A DNA stretch of 64,000 nt, from positions 1 through 64,000 of the forward strand of contig NZ_VORW01000023.1 in assembly GCF_007997215.1 (NCBI RefSeq), written 5' to 3'. The notes under the pieces were generated by a model. It saw only the letters and a program-made list of their open reading frames with translations, ran no database searches and was not told where the DNA came from. Every line of letters begins with the position of its first letter. The first letter of the stretch is position 1. Shown here piece after piece: positions 35,818 to 44,261 of this stretch. This DNA is from Algoriphagus aquimarinus (GTDB taxonomy: Bacteria > Bacteroidota > Bacteroidia > Cytophagales > Cyclobacteriaceae). A program made the position numbers and the translations under genes.

Positions 35818-38800
35818 ATGGTAACAGCAAAAAAAACTAAGACCCAACCGCCTGCCACTGTGCAGAACTTTCCCATTGTAGGCATTGGAGCGAGTGCAGG
35901 AGGGCTTGATGCCTTTATGCGATTGCTCACGGCAATACCCGAAAGTTCAGGAATGGCCTATGTGTTGGTACAGCATTTGGACCCATCTCACGAAAGTATG
36001 TTACCGGAGATTTTACAACGGGTCACAAAAATTCCTGTCCATGAAATTACCGAAGACATCCATTTGGCGCCCGACCATATTTACATCATACCTTCCAACA
36101 AAATATTAACATCAACCGATGGGGTGCTGCAACTCGCGCCGCGCGATAAAAAAATTCTAAATCTCTCCATTGATATTTTCTTTAAAACGCTGGCCGAAGT
36201 GCATAAAGAGTTTGCAGTAGGTGTGATCTTGTCAGGCACAGGTAAAGATGGAACAAATGGTTTGAAAGCCATCAAGGACTATGGCGGTATTAGCATTGCG
36301 CAAGATATGGAATCAGCAGCGTATGATGGCATGCCGGAAAGTGCCATCAATGCAGGCGTGGTTGATTTTATTTTAGCGCCCGAACAAATTCCTGAGCAGC
36401 TTTTGCAAATCAGCAGGATAGATAAAATAAGTCCTGTTCACAAAAAAGAAACACAAGAGGCCAAAGACGATGAAGCTGTTTTCAAACAAATTCTTTCACA
36501 GCTTCACCAGCGTAGCGGCGTTGATTTTACCCATTATAAAGATCCAACGTTACGCAGGCGCATCGCGAGGCGGATTGCCATTGTAAAAAAGAAAAATCTT
36601 ACCAGCTATTTAGATTTTTTGCGTAAAGATAAAGACGAACAGGATGCCCTTTTTCAGGACATGCTCATTCCTGTAACTTCTTTTTTCAGAGACCCAAAAT
36701 CTTTTCTGGCATTAACTGAAACCGTTTTTCCTTCCATCCTGAAAAATAAAAATCCTGATGCACCTATTCGTATTTGGATTGCGGGTTGCTCCACAGGTGA
36801 GGAAATTTATTCAATCGCTATCTGCCTTAAGGAATTCTTGGGAGCGAATTCCGATAGCTATCAGGACCGAACAAAAATTCAGATCTTCGCTTCCGATATT
36901 TCTGAAAAAGCAATTAAGAAAGCACGTTCAGGAATTTACACGAAAGCCGATGTGGAAGGGCTTTCTGCATCTCAGCTCGAAACTTATTTTACAAAAAACA
37001 ATGGTGGCTATGAAGTGAACAAAGTCATTCGTGATATGTGCGTGATTGCCCCTCACAATTTTTTAAAAGACCCTCCATTTGCCAAAATGGATTTAATCAG
37101 TTGCCGTAATGTGCTCATCTATATGGATACGTTTTTGCAACAGAAAGCATTCGCTACGTTTCATTACGCTCTGAAAGAAAACGGATTTCTGTTTCTTGGT
37201 AAATCTGAATCCATTGGCGCGTCATCCGATTTGTTTGCACAAGTGGCAAAGAAAGAAAAAATCTATTCACGCAAGCGGGTTGCGGGCCGGTTCAGGCATG
37301 TTGCCACTGAATTAAAAAAAGACAAATTGACCACGAAAGCCAAGACTGTGGCCAAAAATGAAGCTACGCAAACCGACTTCAAGAAGAGTGCTGAGGCAAT
37401 AATGATTGCCAAATCACCTGCTAGCGTTGTGGTGAATGAACAACTGGACATTGTGCACATTCACGGAGATATCACACCGTTTCTTCAGGCACCGCAAGGC
37501 AAACCCACTCACAATCTTTTGCTAATGGCACGAGATGGTTTAACCTTTGAATTACGAAACGCCATTCACAAAGCCTCCAAAGAACAAAAAACAATCACTA
37601 CGGAAAAGATTCCTGTAAAAATAAATGCCCATATGCAGGATTCTGATAGCCATCGGGACGGGCAAGAGAAACAAATTTTGGTAGCGATGGAGATTATTCC
37701 ACTTACCGATACTGTTGAACAGCATTACTTAATTCGTTTTGAGAAAACGATAGTTCCGACAGCGCAGGACGAAAAATCAGCTGCAGGAGGCAAAACAAAA
37801 ATAGGCGAAGCAGTAAAGCGAAACGAGCAATTAGAAAAAGAATTAGAGCACAACCGTGAAGACATGCGGGCCATCACTGAAGACATGGAAGCGGCTAATG
37901 AAGAACTGCAAAGCGCCAATGAAGAATTGCAGAGCAGTAATGAGGAGATGCAAAGTTTAAATGAAGAATTGGAAACCTCCAAAGAGGAACTTCAGTCAAC
38001 CAACGAAGAACTAATCATCATCAATCAGGAATTGTTTGAAAAGCAGGAACAACTCAGTGCAGCCCGTCTTTATTCTGACAGCATTGTTAGTACTATCCGC
38101 CATCCGCTCATTGTTCTTGATAAAGACCTTTGCATAAAAACCGCTAATACTGCCTTTTACAAAAAATTTAATGTGGATGAAAAGGAGACAGAAAATAAAT
38201 GGTTTTATGAAATTCAGCATCATCAGTTTGATGATTTTAAACTTCGCTCACTACTCGTAAAAGTTCTTTCTCAAAAAAACCGTATTGATGACTTTGAGAT
38301 CATCCTCAATCTTCCAGGAATCGGTGAGCGCACCCTGCTGATGAATGCACAGCAGATTAAAAATGAAAAGACAGCTGAGCAATTAATACTACTTGCTATC
38401 GAAGATGTTACCGAACAGGCAGCAGCCCGAGAGATTATTTTAGAAAATAAAAAACTTTCGGAGAAGGAGCGTAAGATGCTGGTCGATTTCTTTATGCAAG
38501 TACCTGCAATGTGTGCCATTCTCAAAGGACCTGAATATGTATTTGAATTTGCCAACCCTGCTTACAGGGAGTTTGTCGGCAATCGTGAACTTATAGGTAA
38601 ACCGCTGCTTGAAGCATTACCCGAAATTACAGGGCAGGACTTTATTGAACTGCTTGATAATGTATATAACACGGGCGAAACATTTACTGCAAAAGAAATG
38701 TCCGTTACCTTGGATAAAGGCAATGGAAAACTCGAACAAGTTTATGTTAATTTATCATATCAGTTATTTAAAAATGACAAAGGTGAAATAGAAGGTATTT

Positions 38801-40434
38801 TGTCTTTTGTTTATGATGTAACGGAACAGGTAAATGCACGCAAACAAATTGAAGCCAGCGAAAAACGGTTCAGCAATATTCTTGAGCAATCCATTATGGC
38901 AGTTGGGATTTTGAAAGGAACGGATATGGTAGTAAGCTTTGCCAATGAACCACTTTTAGCTACCTGGGGAAAAGAGGATGATATCATTGGAAAGCCGCTC
39001 CTTGAAGTGTTGCCTGAATTAAAAGACCAAGGGTTTCCAGAATTGTTGCAAGAGGTGTATTCCACAGGTGTGCCTTATTACGGATACGAAGCTAAAGTCA
39101 ATCTTATCCTCAACGGAAAAGAAGAAATCAAATATTACAATTTTGTATATCAGCCCTATACTGAAATTGACAATAGTATCACAGGCATTACGATACTTGC
39201 CACAGAGGTAACCGAACAAGTGCTGGGGAAAAAACAAATTGAAGAACGCAATAAGGATCAAATACAATTGTCACAGTATTTAAAACTTGCAACTGATTCT
39301 GGTAATGTTGGCGTTTGGTCTTTAGATATCGCTTCATCGAAATTGGAGTGGTCTAACATTCATAAAAAATTATGGGGATATGATGATCTTCTTGAAGAAC
39401 TAACCTACGAAGACTGGCATAAAGTGATTTTGCCAGAGGATAAAGAATTGGCTTTCCGAAAAATAGAAGAATCAAAGCTGAAACGTAGTTTTTATGAGGT
39501 TGATTATCGAATTAACCGTGCAAATGATGGAGCTGTGGTCTGGATAAAATCAACAGGACAGTATCAATATGACGAGTTTGGTGAAGCACATACACTTTCG
39601 GGGATCAGTATTGACATTACCAAACAAAAAAGTTTTACAGAAGAATTGGAAATAAAGGTCAAACAGCGAACAGCTTCACTCAAAAAATCAAATGAAGAAC
39701 TAAAGCAATCTAACATTCAGCTAGACCAGTTTGCATACATAGCCAGTCATGATCTCCAAGAGCCATTACGTAAAATATTAACCTTTTCTTTGCTCTTGCA
39801 GGATAAATACACTAACGGGCTGAATAAAGAAGTAAAATCCTATCTCCACAAAATTGAAGGTGCTTCCAGCCGGATGACCACACTCATTCAAGACTTGCTC
39901 AATTATTCTCGGCTACTCCACCACGAAAAATTATTCGCATCAACCGACCTCAATGGCACCCTGGATCATATTCTGAATGATTTTGAATTACTCATACAGG
40001 AAAAGAAAGCCAAAATAAAAATTGGACAACTCCCAACGGTCAATGCCATCGCATTTCAAATGAGCCAGCTATTTCATAACCTGATCAGCAATTCATTGAA
40101 ATTCTCTAAAAAAGATGTTCCACCAATCATTACCATCACTTCCCGAAAACTTCCCGAAAAAGAAATTAAGAAATATTCAAGTTTAGATCCTTTTGTGCCC
40201 TATGTAGAAATTATTTTCAAAGACAACGGCATCGGCTTTGAACAAAAATACGCAAAAAAAATATTCACTATCTTTCAGCGTTTGCACGACAAAGAAACCT
40301 ACAACGGAACAGGCATTGGGCTAGCTTTGTGCAAGAAAATTGTTGAAAACCATCAAGGAGAAATATTTTCAAATGTAAAAGAAAATGAAGGCGCTATATT
40401 TCATATCATCCTCCCAATTAAAAAGCGTGAATAA
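35818..40434 (+). CDS. CheB-CheR-PAS-histidine kinase multidomain sensor
   Basis: About 1538 residues from ATG 35818. Order: CheB methylesterase (GIGASAGGLDA with Ser ~26, VQHLDPSHES with His ~53, SGTGKDGTNGL with the Asp), CheR methyltransferase (~215-490; MLIPVTSFFRDPKSF, IWIAGCSTGEEIYS as SAM site, DLISCRNVLIYMD), a long heptad coiled coil (~665-750, repeated AANEELQSANEELQ), four PAS-like modules, then HisKA (IASHDLQEPLRKI, His ~1310) and HATPase (DNGIGFEQ, GTGIGLALCKKI). All catalytic residues look intact. There is no membrane segment, so it is cytosolic. Two short palindromes sit in frame as loop inserts (36850 and 37642). There are no chemoreceptors nearby; it signals probably to the REC gene that follows. 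Confidence 0.92.
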   Translation: MVTAKKTKTQPPATVQNFPIVGIGASAGGLDAFMRLLTAIPESSGMAYVLVQHLDPSHESMLPEILQRVTKIPVHEITEDIHLAPDHIYIIPSNKILTSTDGVLQLAPRDKKILNLSIDIFFKTLAEVHKEFAVGVILSGTGKDGTNGLKAIKDYGGISIAQDMESAAYDGMPESAINAGVVDFILAPEQIPEQLLQISRIDKISPVHKKETQEAKDDEAVFKQILSQLHQRSGVDFTHYKDPTLRRRIARRIAIVKKKNLTSYLDFLRKDKDEQDALFQDMLIPVTSFFRDPKSFLALTETVFPSILKNKNPDAPIRIWIAGCSTGEEIYSIAICLKEFLGANSDSYQDRTKIQIFASDISEKAIKKARSGIYTKADVEGLSASQLETYFTKNNGGYEVNKVIRDMCVIAPHNFLKDPPFAKMDLISCRNVLIYMDTFLQQKAFATFHYALKENGFLFLGKSESIGASSDLFAQVAKKEKIYSRKRVAGRFRHVATELKKDKLTTKAKTVAKNEATQTDFKKSAEAIMIAKSPASVVVNEQLDIVHIHGDITPFLQAPQGKPTHNLLLMARDGLTFELRNAIHKASKEQKTITTEKIPVKINAHMQDSDSHRDGQEKQILVAMEIIPLTDTVEQHYLIRFEKTIVPTAQDEKSAAGGKTKIGEAVKRNEQLEKELEHNREDMRAITEDMEAANEELQSANEELQSSNEEMQSLNEELETSKEELQSTNEELIIINQELFEKQEQLSAARLYSDSIVSTIRHPLIVLDKDLCIKTANTAFYKKFNVDEKETENKWFYEIQHHQFDDFKLRSLLVKVLSQKNRIDDFEIILNLPGIGERTLLMNAQQIKNEKTAEQLILLAIEDVTEQAAAREIILENKKLSEKERKMLVDFFMQVPAMCAILKGPEYVFEFANPAYREFVGNRELIGKPLLEALPEITGQDFIELLDNVYNTGETFTAKEMSVTLDKGNGKLEQVYVNLSYQLFKNDKGEIEGILSFVYDVTEQVNARKQIEASEKRFSNILEQSIMAVGILKGTDMVVSFANEPLLATWGKEDDIIGKPLLEVLPELKDQGFPELLQEVYSTGVPYYGYEAKVNLILNGKEEIKYYNFVYQPYTEIDNSITGITILATEVTEQVLGKKQIEERNKDQIQLSQYLKLATDSGNVGVWSLDIASSKLEWSNIHKKLWGYDDLLEELTYEDWHKVILPEDKELAFRKIEESKLKRSFYEVDYRINRANDGAVVWIKSTGQYQYDEFGEAHTLSGISIDITKQKSFTEELEIKVKQRTASLKKSNEELKQSNIQLDQFAYIASHDLQEPLRKILTFSLLLQDKYTNGLNKEVKSYLHKIEGASSRMTTLIQDLLNYSRLLHHEKLFASTDLNGTLDHILNDFELLIQEKKAKIKIGQLPTVNAIAFQMSQLFHNLISNSLKFSKKDVPPIITITSRKLPEKEIKKYSSLDPFVPYVEIIFKDNGIGFEQKYAKKIFTIFQRLHDKETYNGTGIGLALCKKIVENHQGEIFSNVKENEGAIFHIILPIKKRE
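36850..36866. repeat. In-frame palindrome insert within the CheR domain
   Basis: TCCGATAGCTATCAGGA belongs to the dispersed GATAGCTATC palindrome family and codes for SDSYQD in a loop just before the KIQIFASDIS strand. The reading frame is kept. Confidence 0.65.
37642..37658. repeat. Second in-frame palindrome insert in the kinase gene
   Basis: TCTGATAGCCATCGGGA, a degenerate copy of the same family, codes for SDSHRDG within the linker before the coiled coil; the frame is kept. Confidence 0.55.
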
Positions 40435-40455
40435 ATTTCAAGATTACTGCTGATT

Positions 40456-40842
40456 ATGGAACAGAAAAATATCATGATCATAGACGATGATGCAGACGAC
40501 AGGTACTTCTTCAAAGATGCATTAGCAAAAATGCCACATGCTGTGGAGTGTATGGAGGCAAATGGTGGTCAGGAGGCGTTTGAGCTATTGAGGAAAGCGA
40601 GTCAGTTACCGAATTATATTTTCCTTGATATAAATATGCCACTAATAGATGGGCGTGAATGTTTGAAGCAATTGAAAAGCGATGAGAAACTAAAACATAT
40701 TCCTGTCATCATGTATTCAACTTCTTTTTCAGGGGAAAGCATCATCGAATTTCACAAACTTGGAGCATCAAGTTGTCTTTATAAACCAACAGACCTTAAA
40801 AAATTAACCGCTCAAATCCTTGAGGCGATTGGGGAGCAGTAG
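40456..40842 (+). CDS. Single-domain response regulator (Rcp1-like)
   Basis: 128 residues. IMIIDDDADDRYFF (acidic pocket), YIFLDINMPLIDGRECL (phospho-acceptor Asp ~57), VIMYSTSF (Thr/Ser) and LYKPTDL (Lys). There is no output domain. The extended first loop and the long helix after the phosphorylation site resemble regulators paired with phytochrome-like or PAS kinases. 21 bases after the CheB-CheR kinase, almost certainly its partner. Confidence 0.92.
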   Translation: MEQKNIMIIDDDADDRYFFKDALAKMPHAVECMEANGGQEAFELLRKASQLPNYIFLDINMPLIDGRECLKQLKSDEKLKHIPVIMYSTSFSGESIIEFHKLGASSCLYKPTDLKKLTAQILEAIGEQ

Positions 40843-41158
40843 GCAGTTTTCAGGGAGCAGTGGGCAGTTTTGGTTTGATGAGTAGAATGATATTACAACT
40901 TATGTACACCGGATTTTTCAGGGTTTGCTGTCATATAGCCTGTTAATTCCCCGATTTCTATAGTCTCTTGATCCCACTAGGACTAGGTGTTTTAGGAAAT
41001 GTATCCTCAAGCGAAAGAAAACTCAATCCAGACTTGTGTCTCAGTATTTTCCGTTTCAGCGTCGGAAAGCTTTGAAATGAAATGAGCCGGATACCTTCTT
41101 TTCCGATAACCCTCAGCAATATTTGCGCAGACAGACCGGCTTGACCGTTTTTTTTTGA
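40843..41158. other. Intergenic stretch, no gene seen
   Basis: 316 bases. It contains a small direct repeat (GGGAGCAGT.GGCAGTTTT twice within 40833-40875) and a T9 run at the right end. No open frame with protein character and no clear terminator after the regulator gene. Confidence 0.5.
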
Positions 41159-41674
41159 TCAATCAAAGAATATTTTTCCCTGAAGGAAATTTTTTAGTAG
41201 CCTCATATTCTCCGTGATTACCACATTACGAGAATCTGCAAGCGCCTTTTCCTTATTTCCAGCGAGCAAATTGAGATCAAAAACGGCAAAGAAATTTGGC
41301 TCGGCATAGAAGACATTTTCCTCTCGGAAGACCTGATCTTTATTATTCCCAGAACCCGGTTGAATCGTGAAATCATTCCATTTCAACACCCGCGTGACAG
41401 CTTCCACCTCAGAAATATCCGCTTGAATTCTCGGGCCGAGCGAAGGTGGTGCAGTAGCATAACTCGCCGTGCTGTAATCTCCCCAGTGGGAGGTAATCCT
41501 AAAAACCGATTCGGAATCCGGATAGAAGTGATCGTAGTTCACCTCATCCTGAATGAAAATCATAATCATCAAAAACCCGGAAATCCCCATGGTCAGTCCC
41601 AAAACATTGAGAACAGTGTAGAGTCTGTTTTTCCTCAAAACTCTCCAGCCGATTTTAAGGTAGTTTTTCCACAT
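41159..41674 (-). pseudogene. Truncated ABC transporter permease (MacB/FtsX type)
   Basis: 171 codons of what should be an ~800-residue permease. The start is intact: KNYLKIGWRVLRKNRLYTVL, then membrane helix LGLTMGISGFLMIMIFI, then the MacB periplasmic core (DEVNYDHFYPDSESVFRI). After VVITEN the sequence appears shifted and ends within a few codons; all C-terminal FtsX helices are missing. A complete paralogue lies at 44262-46625. A broken gene, cut close to the edge of the segment bracketed by the 171-bp repeats. Confidence 0.8.
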
Positions 41675-41738
41675 TTTTTGATGATTTAAAAATTGAAAGA
41701 TTGCAAAATTTGAAAATTGGTTTCACATGTCACTCCAC

Positions 41739-41909
41739 TGCTCAATGACTCCATATACAATTCCACTTTTATGCCATCCAAAAACCTTCGGAACGGATTT
41801 ATCAGATAGGATAAGCACTTTTTATAAGAAATCAATCGAACAATATTGTTCGCTTGCGGTCGATAATGATTGAGGCATAGAAAAATACGAAGATTGATTT
41901 TCTGGTTTT
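41739..41909. repeat. 171-bp dispersed direct repeat, right copy
   Basis: Same orientation and length as 35395-35565. Lies 65 bases upstream of the truncated permease start and 47 bases before the REP array. Confidence 0.88.
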
Positions 41910-41956
41910 TGGTAACTTGTTTTGGTTTGGTCTGCCTTTCAGCGTTCTGACCTTTC

Positions 41957-42132
41957 ACCGTGGTCTGTGTTTCCGTGGTCGGTGTCCCGCCACCGTGGTC
42001 TGTGTCCCACCACCGTAGTCTGTGTCCCGCCACCGTGGTCTGTGTTTCCGTGGTCGGTGTCCCGCCACCGTGGTCTGTGTCCCACCACCGTAGTCTGTGT
42101 CCCGCCACCGTGGTCTGTGTCCCACAGACCAC
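41957..42132. repeat. 75-bp tandem array built from REP half-sites
   Basis: Two full 75-base units (starting CCGTGGTCTGTGTTTCC at 41958 and 42033) plus a partial third from 42108 that ends in a complete palindrome GGTCTGTGTCCCACAGACC. Each unit contains three related CCGTGGTCTGTGTCCC half-sites. Because 75 is a multiple of three, false open frames run through it on both strands. Confidence 0.9.
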
Positions 42133-42149
42133 TTTAAGTTTATTTCGTT

Positions 42150-42440
42150 TCGGTCTGTGTGACACAGACCGAGGTCGAGTGTCTCACGATAAATCTTTCT
42201 CCTCCGTGGTCTGTGTCCCACAGACCACTATTTTTTCAGTTTATTTCTTTCGGTCTTTGAGTCACAGGCCGAGGTGAAGGTAACAGATTCGCCTACTCAG
42301 ATCGTTTATCATAACTCACTTCCTCCGTGGTCTGTGTCCCACAGACCACTATTTTTTCAGTTTATTTCTTTCGGTCTTTGAGACACAGGCCGAGGTGAAG
42401 GTAACAGGTTCGCCTACTCAGATCGTTTATCATAACTCCC
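42150..42440. repeat. REP palindromes (BIME-like pairs) left of the RAYT gene
   Basis: Pairs of inverted elements: CCGTGGTCTGTGTCCCACAGACCAC followed ~30 bases later by CGGTCTGTG...CACAGACCGAGGT. The block 42204-42300 and the block 42323-42430 are nearly identical to each other, including TTTTTTCAGTTTATTTCTTTC between the two elements. Confidence 0.88.
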
Positions 42441-42448
42441 CACTCACA

Positions 42449-43006
42449 TTAAAACCTATCCATATAATGAGTTATAAAGCCAAAATCATCAGCCCCTTTC
42501 TCATAAAACATAGCTGAAGACCATCTGTAGTTTTCAGGGCTATCCGCAAGATTCCAATGTGCTTGTAGCGGGTTATTGTGGAGATAAGTTAGCTTTTGTT
42601 CCAATTTCTCTTTAGAGTCCATTAAAATTGCCAGTGGGTCTCGCTGCCAAATTCTAAATAAGCGATCGTTATCATCAACTTTAAATTCAGATAATCTATT
42701 AGGGCTTACTGCATTTAAGTTATTGATAATCATATGACTAGTGTATTTATTGAAACTAGCATAAGGCATTTCTTTACCATTTGGCTCCTTCATTTCCCAA
42801 ATCACATGAAGGTGATTGGGCATGATGACAAATCCATAGACTACCACCATACCCCTTGAAACCAATTCTCGCCAGGACGAGATAATAATCTCTTTGTACT
42901 GATTATTTTCTAAAACACACTTCCAGTCCTTAATAGTATTTGTCCAAAAATATACGGAATCAAATTCCATCCGGGAGTTGCGGTATTTGCTGTCTTGATG
43001 TTCCAT
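42449..43006 (-). CDS. REP-associated tyrosine transposase (RAYT, Y1 family)
   Basis: 185 residues. The HUH motif is clear in VYGFVIMPNHLHVIWEM (His-x-His). The catalytic tyrosine region is KLTYLHNNPLQAHW, preceded by DPLAILMDSKEKLEQ, as in RAYT/IS200-like single-strand transposases. It stands between arrays of palindromes on both sides, which are its expected substrates. Complete and apparently active: the open frame has no errors. The N-terminal RNSRMEFDSVYFWTNTIKDW also fits this family. Confidence 0.92.
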   Translation of the reverse strand: MEHQDSKYRNSRMEFDSVYFWTNTIKDWKCVLENNQYKEIIISSWRELVSRGMVVVYGFVIMPNHLHVIWEMKEPNGKEMPYASFNKYTSHMIINNLNAVSPNRLSEFKVDDNDRLFRIWQRDPLAILMDSKEKLEQKLTYLHNNPLQAHWNLADSPENYRWSSAMFYEKGADDFGFITHYMDRF

Positions 43007-43082
43007 AGTCTTATGGTTAAAAAAAATAAATTATCTACGCCCTATCCTAAAACTAACCTAATCCCATGACATTGATTGAAAA

Positions 43083-43395
43083 AAATCCGTAGTCTGTGTC
43101 CTCCGTGGTCTGTGTCCCGTCCGTGGTCTGTCCCGCCACCTCGGTCTGTGTCCCACAGACCGCAACTATTTCGGTCTGTGGGACACAGACCGAGGTGAAT
43201 CGCTCAAAGTCGATCTAGAATTGTCCTTCCCCGTAGTCTGTGTCCCACAGACCACTTTAAATTTATTTCATTTCGGTCTGTGACACAGACCGAGGTGGAG
43301 ATAAAATAGAGGTGAACGTATTTGGTAAAAATCTAACAGTGGTCTGTGTCCCACAGACCACAACTATTTCGGTCTGTGGGACACAGACCGAGGAA
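43083..43395. repeat. REP palindromes right of the RAYT gene
   Basis: At least four palindromes or half-palindromes with the core GTCTGTGTCCCACAGAC or its inverse GGTCTGTGGGACACAGACC (about 43083-43190, 43232-43300 and 43338-43395). Several are arranged as inverted pairs with a short AT-rich spacer. Same family as 41957-42440 and 48405-48620. Confidence 0.88.
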
Positions 43396-43413
43396 GAAGG
43401 GAAGAATAAAAAT

Positions 43414-44061
43414 CTAACCACCCAACCTCCGCATCACCAATGCATCAATTATTTCAAAAAGCTGCTTGGGGTGACGAGTTCGCCAACTCATATCATCAAG
43501 CTTCGCTCCCATGACCAGATATCGGTCTATACCAAACCTGCTCATTTCAGACAAGACATGATCTCGCAAGTTTAGCATAACAATCCAACCGTCTTCTAAT
43601 TCATCTTGCCATTCGTCGTAGTAATCATCAGCCTCCAGATCGCCGTGGAAGTTGAGCACATTCTCACAAATCAGAATGTATTTGTTGATGCCCTCTCCGA
43701 TCATCAATTCAATGATATTCCGCTTCAAAGTCATAATATCATTGTTCAGCAGGTCATTCCACTCACCTATCAATTCGATTACAGCAAAACCATGGTGATA
43801 GTCTGCATAGATTACTTTCAGAAAAAGCGTCTCACTTTCCATGCTATCCCACTGCGGGTGAATCAGAAAATTGTAGATGGAATCCGTAAAATGAACCTCG
43901 CTGTTCTGATATTCAAAAAACGGAGATTGAGGATCTTCTGCAGCGATGTAAAGATTTCTCCAGTTAAAGTAAGGCTCAAGCGTATGCATGGTAGGTAAAC
44001 AGATCTGACTAAGGTAAAGTTGCAGTGGATCATTCCATTTGAAACTTCCTTTATGGCTCAA
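43414..44061 (-). CDS. Conserved hypothetical protein
   Basis: 215 residues, soluble, rich in acidic and aromatic residues, with no signal peptide and no known motif. A long uninterrupted frame with good codon use and regular secondary-structure pattern (TLFLKVIYADYHHGFAVIEL; IVMLNLRDHVLSEMSRFG) supports a real gene. The start MSHKGSFKWNDP is the first ATG in frame. Isolated between REP arrays and the ABC permease gene. Function unknown. Confidence 0.75.
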   Translation of the reverse strand: MSHKGSFKWNDPLQLYLSQICLPTMHTLEPYFNWRNLYIAAEDPQSPFFEYQNSEVHFTDSIYNFLIHPQWDSMESETLFLKVIYADYHHGFAVIELIGEWNDLLNNDIMTLKRNIIELMIGEGINKYILICENVLNFHGDLEADDYYDEWQDELEDGWIVMLNLRDHVLSEMSRFGIDRYLVMGAKLDDMSWRTRHPKQLFEIIDALVMRRLGG

Positions 44062-44090
44062 TCCATGCTAAACGAGATTATGTAACTACG

Positions 44091-44110
44091 TCATCCGATA
44101 GCTACCTGAT
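44091..44110. repeat. Degenerate GATAGCTATC-family palindrome
   Basis: CATCCGATAGCTACCTGATG matches the perfect copies at 31703 and 48630 with three differences, in the gap between two minus-strand genes. Confidence 0.6.
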
Positions 44111-44261
44111 GCGAGCTTGCGTGCCGAAGGTTGGGAGACCCTTAGGCCGACGCGGCAATCCAGTAAAGGTCAGTACTTCTTATAACTAGATTGCTTCACT
44201 CCTCCGTCATTACCAATGACGTTCATAAATCCGAAATCACATATCTCAAATCATAAATCCC

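Noticed and set aside
41686-42277. Long open frames on both strands with repeated residues, looking like a repeat protein
   Set aside because: They arise only because the 75-bp REP tandem has a period divisible by three; composition is that of palindromic DNA, and the frames disagree with each other and with the flanking 171-bp repeat.
41957-43395. Possible CRISPR array
   Set aside because: The repeats are palindromic, vary in spacing, are arranged as inverted pairs, have no unique spacers of even size and no cas genes; a RAYT gene is present instead.
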